This document shows positions 6,694 through 11,504 of a stretch of DNA of 11,504 nt, piece after piece. A program made the translations under genes and the position numbers. A model generated the notes under the pieces. The model was not told where the DNA came from, did no database searches, and saw only the letters and a program-made list of their open reading frames with translations. Numbering within the stretch: position 1 is the first letter of the stretch; every line of letters begins with the position of its first letter. Origin of the DNA: DATEMK01 sp035275625 (GTDB lineage Bacteria; Bacteroidota; Bacteroidia; AKYH767-A; OLB10); assembly GCA_035275625.1 (NCBI GenBank), contig DATEMK010000083.1, positions 1 to 11,504 of the forward strand, written 5' to 3'.

Positions 6694-8094
6694 ATGAAGT
6701 ATAATAAGCTTACTCCTGTTCTCCTTGAACAATTAAGGAATATCACCGGGGAAAATTTTGTTTTTTCCGACTCAGAAAATCTTGAGACTTATTCGCAGGA
6801 TGAAACGGAAGATTTATCTTTTCTGCCTGAAGCAGTAGTGAAACCCCGTACCGCTGAAGAAATTTCAAAAATTTTAGATCTCTGCAACCGTGAATTAATT
6901 CCTGCCACACCGCGTGGCGCGGGCACAGGCCTCAGCGGAGGCGCATTACCGGTTTACGGAGGCATTATAATTTCAATGGAACGTTTCAATTCCATTCTGC
7001 AAATTGACGAGCGGAATATGCAGGCCACTGTGGAACCCGGGGTGATTAACCAGGTATTCCAGGATGCGGTAATTGAAAAAGGTTTATTCTATCCGCCCGA
7101 CCCTGCAAGCCGCGGCTCCTGCTTTCTCGGTGGCAATCTTGCCGAATGTGCAGGCGGGCCAAAAGCGGTGAAATACGGAGTTACGAGAGACTATGTTTTG
7201 AATACTGAAACAGTGCTTCCGACCGGTGAAATAATATGGACGGGCGCAAATGTTTTAAAAAATTCTACGGGCTATAATCTTACGCAACTGATGATCGGCA
7301 GCGAGGGAACATTGGGAATTATCACAAAAATTGTTTTTAAGCTGATCCCGTTTCCGAAGCAAAACCTCCTGATGCTGGTGCCGTTTTTATCTGCTGAAAA
7401 AGCATGCGAAGCTGTTTCTGCCGTATTCATGGCAGGAATAACGCCTTCTGCAATGGAGTTTATGGAACGCGATGCGATTGACTATGTGCTTCAGTTTGTG
7501 GATGTAAAAATGACTATCAAAGATGAAATCAAAGCACATCTCATCATTGAGGTGGATGGAAATGATACGGATGTTTTGTTTAAAGAGTGTGAAAAAATTT
7601 CGGAAATCATGTACCGTTATGAATGTGACGAAGTGTTGTTTGCCGATACGGCACAGCAAAAAGCGGAACTCTGGAAAATGCGCAGGGCAACGGGTGAAGC
7701 TGTTAAATCACATTCCATCTATAAAGAAGAAGATACGGTTGTTCCGAGAGCGGAGCTGCCTGTGCTTTTAAAAGGAGTAAAAGCAATCGGGAATAAATAT
7801 GGATTCCGTTCTGTCTGTTATGGCCATGCGGGTGATGGCAACCTGCATGTTAATATCATTAAAGAAAATATGAGTGATGCAGACTGGAATGAAAAAGTTC
7901 CCCCGGGCATCCGCGAAATTTTTCAATTGTGTGTTTCCTTAGGCGGAACCATTTCAGGTGAGCATGGAATCGGGTGGGTGCAGAAAAATTACATGGATAT
8001 TCCTTTTAACCCAACTCAAATCCGCCTGCAGAAAGGAATAAAAAAACTTTTTGATCCTAATATGATTTTGAATCCTGGAAAAATATTTAACTGA
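6694..8094 (+). CDS. FAD-linked oxidoreductase, GlcD / D-lactate dehydrogenase type
   Basis: The 466-residue product is a complete flavoprotein of the FAD-binding type 4 (PCMH-fold) class. The FAD-binding half has PRGAGTGLSGG (73-83), TVEPGVIN, YPPDPAS, GGNLAECAGG and GSEGTLGI (202-209). The C-terminal FAD-oxidase half has YGHAGDGNLH (376-385), GEHGIG (422-427) and DPNMILNPGKIF (454-465). These enzymes oxidise 2-hydroxy acids such as glycolate, D-lactate or D-2-hydroxyglutarate and pass electrons to quinone or another acceptor. The substrate cannot be told from sequence alone. No glcE, glcF, lactate permease or iron-sulfur subunit gene is adjacent, which favours a stand-alone enzyme. There is no signal peptide, so it is cytoplasmic or peripheral at the inner membrane. 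The ATG at 6694 gives the family-typical N-terminus. It is divergent from the T9SS cargo gene and convergent with the DUF2200 gene. Confidence 0.93.
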   Translation: MKYNKLTPVLLEQLRNITGENFVFSDSENLETYSQDETEDLSFLPEAVVKPRTAEEISKILDLCNRELIPATPRGAGTGLSGGALPVYGGIIISMERFNSILQIDERNMQATVEPGVINQVFQDAVIEKGLFYPPDPASRGSCFLGGNLAECAGGPKAVKYGVTRDYVLNTETVLPTGEIIWTGANVLKNSTGYNLTQLMIGSEGTLGIITKIVFKLIPFPKQNLLMLVPFLSAEKACEAVSAVFMAGITPSAMEFMERDAIDYVLQFVDVKMTIKDEIKAHLIIEVDGNDTDVLFKECEKISEIMYRYECDEVLFADTAQQKAELWKMRRATGEAVKSHSIYKEEDTVVPRAELPVLLKGVKAIGNKYGFRSVCYGHAGDGNLHVNIIKENMSDADWNEKVPPGIREIFQLCVSLGGTISGEHGIGWVQKNYMDIPFNPTQIRLQKGIKKLFDPNMILNPGKIFN

Positions 8095-8135
8095 GCTTTC
8101 ACAGCCTGGTGAGAAAAACCTGGCCACAGGCAGAT

Positions 8136-8165
8136 GGTGCGAAACACAGCAGGCGCTTCGTTACC
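8136..8165. other. Bulged hairpin between convergent genes
   Basis: GGTGCGAA at 8136-8143 can pair with TTCGTTACC at 8157-8165, with one bulged T and one G-T pair, around a 13-base loop. T-tracts lie at 8189-8195 and 8197-8203 on the plus strand, over 20 bases away, so this is not a canonical terminator of the oxidoreductase gene. It may still contribute to 3'-end structure in this gap. Confidence 0.25.
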
Positions 8166-8223
8166 TGACGGATTTTGGGTTGCAGAACTTTTTTTGTTTT
8201 TTTCACCATACACCTGATTCTCC

Positions 8224-8574
8224 TTACTTTCTTAAAATCTTCTCCATTGTCTTTCCTTTTGCCAATTCATCAATCAACTTATCTAAATAACGAATCTTTT
8301 GCATGAGTTTGTCTTCGATTTCTTCCACACGATATCCACAAATTACACCTGTAATTTTTGAAACATTTGGATTAATTTGTGGCGCCTGGGCGAAAAAGGT
8401 TTCAAAATCACTGTTCTTGCTGATTTGTTGCTGCAGTGTTTGTTTATTATATCCTGTCAGCCAAAAAATAATGGCATCTACATCTGCTTTTGTGCGTCCC
8501 TTTTTCTCCGCTTTTTGTATATATAACGGATAGACACTGGCAAAAGACATCCTGTATACTCTTGAATTATCCAT
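8224..8574 (-). CDS. DUF2200 family protein
   Basis: The 116-residue product matches the small, highly conserved DUF2200 family over its full length as I know it: RVYRMSFASVYPLYIQKAEKKGRTK near the N-terminus, IIFWLTGY, FETFFAQAPQINPN, then ITGVICGYRVEEIED and MQKIRYLDKLIDELAKGK at the C-terminus. It is soluble, without signal peptide or membrane helix, so cytoplasmic. No biochemical function is established for the family to my knowledge. The family is scattered among bacteria and often sits in variable regions, in keeping with this neighbourhood. The ATG at 8574 leads straight into the conserved N-terminus. No TAnnTTTG box is visible upstream; the DUF4919 gene is 134 bases upstream on the same strand. 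Confidence 0.92.
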   Translation of the reverse strand: MDNSRVYRMSFASVYPLYIQKAEKKGRTKADVDAIIFWLTGYNKQTLQQQISKNSDFETFFAQAPQINPNVSKITGVICGYRVEEIEDKLMQKIRYLDKLIDELAKGKTMEKILRK

Positions 8575-8592
8575 TTTAGTTGTTATTATTTA

Positions 8593-8706
8593 ACAATGCT
8601 AATCTAGTCACTTCTTTTTTATTTTTTATTGGTGTTTCCCGGCCAGGTTTCTTTTAATCCGGATGTTACCAGCCGTTTTTCTGTATCCTCGAAGTTACAA
8701 TGCTAA
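8593..8706. repeat. 10-bp direct repeat upstream of the DUF2200 gene
   Basis: ACAATGCTAA occurs at 8593-8602 and again at 8697-8706, enclosing 94 bases between the DUF2200 and DUF4919 genes. The enclosed segment has a T-rich half and no terminal inverted repeats of its own, so an inserted element is only a possibility. Confidence 0.4.
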
Positions 8707-8708
8707 AG

Positions 8709-9374
8709 TCATTTTCCAAACATTTTATCAGTAGCGTGCTGTATAATAAAATAAATATTCTGACTTGTTCCATCCTTGAATTTAGCTTCAAGTATATCAA
8801 GAAAATTCCCGTGCTTATCAGAACCTGAACCCATAACTCCAATACTCGCAGACATAGTTTTAATAATAAAATTCTGTCCGTCCGCAGGACCTAAAGCAAA
8901 ATATGGTTCTTTATCCTTACCACTAAATGCCATTGCTTGCATTATTTTTCTGAACCGGTACAAATAATATCGGGCACTATCTTCTTGTCCGAGTTTGTCC
9001 AATGCGAATGATTTCTCAATAATGGCTTGTTGACTTACCGGGTGGTTGATTAAAAACAAATTTGCAGTATCAAGTGCCTCTTGATATTTCTTTTCGCTGT
9101 TAAGTGATTTAATGGCTCTTTCTGTTTTAAGGTCTTTATAGGGCTTGAATGCTGGTTGGTTTGTAAAGCCAATCAACAATGACAAAACCTCATAATCAGT
9201 TAAGGTGGTGTCATTGGTATTAAACCTTTTCAAAAGTTTGTCATAAGATAAATCATCGTTTGCGTCTTTTGTTTTTTCAAGAATTTTTTTGAAATCCTTA
9301 TTGTAGTGAAATGATTTCTGTCCGAATGCTGTTAATGCAGTCATCGTCAGGATTAGCAATAATGTTTTTTTCAT
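8709..9374 (-). CDS. Secreted DUF4919 domain protein
   Basis: The 221-residue product starts with a signal peptide (MKKTLLLILTMTALTAFGQ, cleavage around residue 18-19) and then shows the DUF4919 pattern: FKKILEKTKD, LSYDKLLKRF, DTTLTDYEVLSLLIGFTNQP and KPYKDLKTERAIKSLN. A helical segment follows with tetratricopeptide-like character (EALDTANLFLINHP, then EKSFALDKLGQEDSARYYLYRF, about 98-142). The C-terminal part has ALGPADGQNFI, GVMGSGSDKHGNFLDILEAKF and YFIIQHATDKMF. The domain is common in Bacteroidota and exported to the periplasm or surface; its function is not known to me. It is full length. It sits 91 bases downstream of the frameshifted membrane gene on the same strand, and no TAnnTTTG box is visible in that gap, so the two may be co-transcribed. 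Confidence 0.9.
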   Translation of the reverse strand: MKKTLLLILTMTALTAFGQKSFHYNKDFKKILEKTKDANDDLSYDKLLKRFNTNDTTLTDYEVLSLLIGFTNQPAFKPYKDLKTERAIKSLNSEKKYQEALDTANLFLINHPVSQQAIIEKSFALDKLGQEDSARYYLYRFRKIMQAMAFSGKDKEPYFALGPADGQNFIIKTMSASIGVMGSGSDKHGNFLDILEAKFKDGTSQNIYFIIQHATDKMFGK

Positions 9375-9394
9375 GCAGTGTCGTTTATTCGGAA

Positions 9395-9414
9395 CGTTAA
9401 AATGGCCGATAACG
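9395..9414. repeat. CGTTA/TAACG inverted pair
   Basis: CGTTA at 9395-9399 and TAACG at 9410-9414 form a five-base inverted pair around ten bases, in the gap between two accessory minus-strand genes. It is too short to be called a recombination site on its own. Confidence 0.25.
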
Positions 9415-9426
9415 AAGAAGAGAGGG

Positions 9427-9445
9427 CATCCGCCTGAGGCGGATG
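9427..9445. repeat. GC-rich palindrome at the 3' end of the membrane-protein gene
   Basis: CATCCGCC (9427-9434) and GGCGGATG (9438-9445) pair perfectly around TGA. The 15-base core TCCGCCTGAGGCGGA is identical to the palindrome at 10387-10401. In the minus direction it lies 20 bases after the membrane-protein stop codon and is followed only by a weak CT-rich stretch, so it is more a 3'-UTR palindrome than a clean terminator. Confidence 0.75.
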
Positions 9446-9465
9446 AGCCAGCCTTTAATATTACT

Positions 9466-10234
9466 TCACTCGATACGTTCCACTATATTTTCCATTTTAT
9501 CTATGTATAAATTAAAAACTATTTTATTATCAGGAAATAATTTCTGCATTTCACTTTGCAATTCATTGAATATATTTAAAACATCATCATTAATTGACTC
9601 TTCATTTAAACATGAAACGAATATTTCATAGTCATTATCCGTTTTTTTTACAATGACTTGTACCTTCGAGTCATATAAAAAAAATGTCGCTTTAATCAAA
9701 CTTTCTCCTATCTTGTCAACCTCCTCTAACGAGATATTATTTTTATCAAAAACAATTTCATTTCCCGTTAATCCAATTCTTTTTTTTACCATTTCGGGTT
9801 TTTCAGGGTTAACCACCATATAGATACTGCAAATTGGCACTATTGTAAAAAACAAACCAATTATTGCAACAGTCGCAGTGCGTTTCCAGCTGTAAACAGA
9901 GCCACCATTTACCAAATGGTTATTTATTTTCTCCGATTGAAATTTTTTAACTAAATAAAAAACTATCCCGGTATAAACGACCGGGAGCAATCCTGTTGGC
10001 GCTTTCGTAAAAGCCGGGATAAAAAATACAATACCTAAAGATTATTATGGACGCAAGTATTGTGTAAAGCCATGTTCTTCTTGCTTTACTAAATTCATTA
10101 AATACTTTATAGTTTTCTGCAATTAAATAACCCGCTGCTATCGGACCTCCGATTAAAGTGCCAATATTAATTGCTCTGTCACCGTATATTTTTGTGTGCA
10201 GCGTCTTATTCTCCATTATTGCTTTTTGCTCCAT
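9466..10234 (-). pseudogene. Four-helix membrane protein gene interrupted by a +1 frameshift
   Basis: Two overlapping minus-strand frames read as one protein if a single base is skipped near 10036. The first frame, from ATG 10234, gives about 66 residues ending ...ASIIIF. Skipping the A of TTTAGG continues as GIVFFIPAFTKAPTG and then 174 residues to the stop at 9466, 255 residues in all. The second frame has no ATG of its own (its earliest start is a TTG at 9990) and has a TAA just upstream of the junction. Membrane helices are predicted at about 23-38, 56-74, 82-95 and 121-141, followed by a soluble alpha/beta domain (148-255) with FPDNKIVFNLYIDKMENIV near its end. I recall similar unnamed Bacteroidota proteins with this layout but no named family. 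The break may be a real mutation, an assembly error or, less likely, recoding. A good promoter precedes it. Confidence 0.8.
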
Positions 10235-10309
10235 AATGAAAGGAAGTATTTTTTTCCAGGCAGAGTCTCCTTTCTTTCACAGGGACTGTGGCGCAAGGGT
10301 TTGCTATGA

Positions 10310-10337
10310 CAAAGATAGTAACATCCGGCACTTTCAA
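10310..10337 (-). promoter_or_regulatory. Promoter of the membrane-protein gene
   Basis: On the minus strand TTG (10337-10335) is followed after 17 bases by TATCTTTG (10317-10310), matching the Bacteroidota pattern TTG-N17-23-TAnnTTTG fully. Transcription would start near 10304, about 70 bases before the ATG at 10234. It lies immediately downstream of the terminator of the preceding gene. Confidence 0.55.
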
Positions 10338-10343
10338 AAAGCA

Positions 10344-10377
10344 AAAAGCCCGTCCGCCAAAGGCGGAGCGGGTTTTT
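10344..10377 (-). terminator. Bidirectional-type terminator after the 321-residue gene
   Basis: The minus-strand stem AAAAACCCGC...TCCGCC pairs with GGCGGACGGGCTTTTT around a TTT loop, with one bulged base at 10368 and one G-T pair, giving about 15 paired positions. A-runs on one side and T-runs on the other make it usable both ways. It follows the stop codon of the 321-residue gene by about 50 bases and also shields the next promoter. Its core CCGCC/GGCGG is shared with the two nearby palindromes. Confidence 0.85.
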
Positions 10378-10386
10378 CAAGTCTTC

Positions 10387-10401
10387 TCCGCCTGAGGCGG
10401 A
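10387..10401. repeat. GC-rich palindrome, second copy
   Basis: TCCGCC (10387-10392) and GGCGGA (10396-10401) pair around TGA. These 15 bases are identical to the core at 9429-9443. It sits in the 3' untranslated part of the 321-residue gene, just before the terminator. Confidence 0.75.
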
Positions 10402-10423
10402 AGGATTTAGGTGAGCTTCAGGC

Positions 10424-11389
10424 TTATTTTGCCGATGCCTTCTGTTTTGAAGTTTCACTCACTGCCGGAACATCAAACTCCGGAAGAAGCGTTATCGTAC
10501 GGCTAAGTGTTTTTCCGCGCTGAAAATTCAGTCCCTCTATAGTTTTCTCAATAAAATTCGGCTTGCTTATAGTCATGCTTGCGCTGCCTTCAGGAACACG
10601 GCTAATGGTACAGCTTCCTTTAGCAGTCGTTTTACCGGTCAGTTGACTTCCGTCAGCCGAAGTGATAACTATAGTGGCATTTTCAACAAAAGCATCATTT
10701 TCATCCTTCACAGTAACTCTTGCTTTCGTATGAATGCTTACTCGGATTACTTTAGCGCTGTTCACCATACCTTCGTAAAAATCAGGATGGCTCGTTCTCC
10801 ACTGCTTGCCCATTTTAAGCAATTGGGTTCTCATTATTTTATTTGCCTCACCGGTCAGTGTAGTTAAATTTTTTGTCAAACCCTTTCTTATCGTTCTAAC
10901 GTCACCGGTGGATGCAGCCACTCCCTTATAGTCTTCGATGGACTGTTCAAGAGTATCAATTACCAATTGTGAAATGCCAAACGGTTCAATAGCGGCAAGC
11001 GGCAATCCCGATGCCTTTTGCAAAACCAGGTTACACTTTCCGATAGCTGTTGCATCCTTGGCCCTCATAATATCCGAAAGTTCAATTTGCATCTGGGAAT
11101 ACAAATTTTGGTCATCGTTTACAGAAGCAAACGATTGTAAGCAGGAAGCAGTACTTGATGCCACGTTAGCCATCGCAGTCTTCACCTGCTTCCTGGTACG
11201 TGTCACACCTTTATTATCTTCTTCCTGCTGAGAATCTGTGGCATATATAGCCTGGATTTTTAAATCCATCGCTGTCATGCCGTTGGAATAGCTTAATAGC
11301 CCCTGCCAAATAGGTTTATTAGCAGGCAAATTACAAAAACTCTGGAACCTGTTAAAGGCATCTAATTCTTCTTTCAATGTTCTTTTCAT
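10424..11389 (-). CDS. Two-domain protein: helical N-terminus and carboxypeptidase-regulatory-like C-terminus
   Basis: I do not recognise a named full-length family. The 321-residue product has no signal peptide (it starts MKRTLKEELDAFNRFQSF) and no membrane helix. Residues 1-210 are predicted almost wholly helical, with polar/hydrophobic heptad-like spacing; the segment KGVTRTRKQVKTAMAN and the following helices recall N-terminal regions of many unnamed Bacteroidota proteins. Residues 217-303 form a beta-sandwich of the carboxypeptidase regulatory-like/PEGA type: ARVTVKDENDAFVENATIVI, GKTTAKGSCTISRVPEGSASMTISKPNF and TLSRTITLLPEF. The tail is Lys/Ala/Ser-rich. Such beta domains are usually extracytoplasmic, so lack of an export signal is odd. 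It stands alone with a terminator downstream; no TAnnTTTG box is obvious upstream. The gene is real by length and composition; its function is unknown. Confidence 0.8.
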   Translation of the reverse strand: MKRTLKEELDAFNRFQSFCNLPANKPIWQGLLSYSNGMTAMDLKIQAIYATDSQQEEDNKGVTRTRKQVKTAMANVASSTASCLQSFASVNDDQNLYSQMQIELSDIMRAKDATAIGKCNLVLQKASGLPLAAIEPFGISQLVIDTLEQSIEDYKGVAASTGDVRTIRKGLTKNLTTLTGEANKIMRTQLLKMGKQWRTSHPDFYEGMVNSAKVIRVSIHTKARVTVKDENDAFVENATIVITSADGSQLTGKTTAKGSCTISRVPEGSASMTISKPNFIEKTIEGLNFQRGKTLSRTITLLPEFDVPAVSETSKQKASAK

Positions 11390-11504
11390 GACTTTTTTGC
11401 TTTAATTGTTAAAATTTTAAATTGATTTTTTTTATCTGTAAAGTTTGAAGGCTTATATGCAATTTTCGCTTTTAAAGTTTCAAACCTTGCCTAACGATAT
11501 AGTA
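11390..11504. other. AT-rich region upstream of the 321-residue gene
   Basis: These 115 bases to the window edge hold no gene. They should contain the promoter of the minus-strand gene, but no full TAnnTTTG match is visible. GCCTAAC at 11489-11495 resembles one half of an integron core site; without a partner it is not called. Confidence 0.4.

Larger units (their letters stand above)
8116..8650. repeat. 10-bp inverted repeat flanking the DUF2200 gene
   Basis: AAACCTGGCC at 8116-8125 recurs inverted as GGCCAGGTTT at 8641-8650, one copy in each gap beside the DUF2200 gene. Extended outward, about 12 of 15 bases match. The arms are 515 bases apart and no transposase lies between them. Confidence 0.4.

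Noticed and set aside
8187..8203. T-tracts in the gap between the oxidoreductase and DUF2200 genes as an intrinsic terminator
   Set aside because: The only plausible hairpin (8136-8165) ends more than 20 bases upstream, and the bases next to the T-tracts form only a three-base stem.
8016..8213. Open minus-strand frame of 65 codons overlapping the oxidoreductase 3' end
   Set aside because: About half lies antisense to the confidently called FAD oxidoreductase, the product has no domain-like features, and it sits in a gap with hairpins and T-tracts. It looks like a chance frame.
9466..9990. The downstream half of the membrane gene as an independent 174-residue gene
   Set aside because: Its earliest start is a TTG, it would begin inside a membrane segment, and the protein continues naturally into the upstream frame. 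One frameshifted gene explains it better.
11489..11495. GCCTAAC, resembling an integron RYYYAAC core site, near accessory single-gene units
   Set aside because: No matching GTTRRRY partner or attC-like fold was found in the gaps at 8575-8708, 9375-9465 or 10235-10423, and no integrase is present. One 7-mer is not evidence for an integron.

Overview
The window looks like a chromosomal segment of a Bacteroidota species (Flavobacteriia/Chitinophagia-like), probably uncultured. The evidence is an outer-membrane PorQ of the type IX secretion system (T9SS), a secreted protein with a C-terminal T9SS type A sorting domain, a Bacteroidota-type TonB, DUF4919 and DUF2200 proteins, moderate AT-richness, weak Shine-Dalgarno sites, and several upstream matches to the Bacteroidota promoter -7 element TAnnTTTG.

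Left part (1-5127). A membrane glycosyltransferase of the GT-C fold runs off the left edge on the minus strand. It is divergent from glyA (serine hydroxymethyltransferase, plus strand). glyA is followed on the plus strand by porQ, a 71-residue cysteine/histidine protein and an orphan tonB. Clear hairpins follow porQ and tonB. Apart from the truncation at the edge these genes look intact and mostly housekeeping or envelope related: one-carbon metabolism, surface glycosylation, T9SS cargo attachment and energy transduction to the outer membrane.

Middle (5128-8094). A minus-strand gene for a secreted repeat or propeller-type protein carries the T9SS sorting domain and converges on tonB. It is divergent from a plus-strand FAD-linked GlcD-type oxidoreductase. 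The T9SS cargo and PorQ fit together functionally, because PorQ belongs to the machinery that attaches such cargo to the cell surface.

Right part (8095-11504). This part looks accessory. All genes are on the minus strand and are short, poorly characterised and separated by gaps: a DUF2200 protein, a secreted DUF4919 protein, a four-helix membrane protein broken by a +1 frameshift near 10036, and a 321-residue protein with a helical N-terminus and a carboxypeptidase-regulatory-like C-terminal beta domain. The gaps hold GC-rich palindromes sharing the core CCGCC/GGCGG, one of them a good bidirectional terminator, plus short inverted and direct repeats around the DUF2200 gene.

I found no RNA gene, CRISPR array, transposase or integrase, and no convincing new multi-gene system. 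The points most worth a second look are the frameshift and its context, the recurrent palindromes, the small repeats around DUF2200, and the two-domain 321-residue protein.
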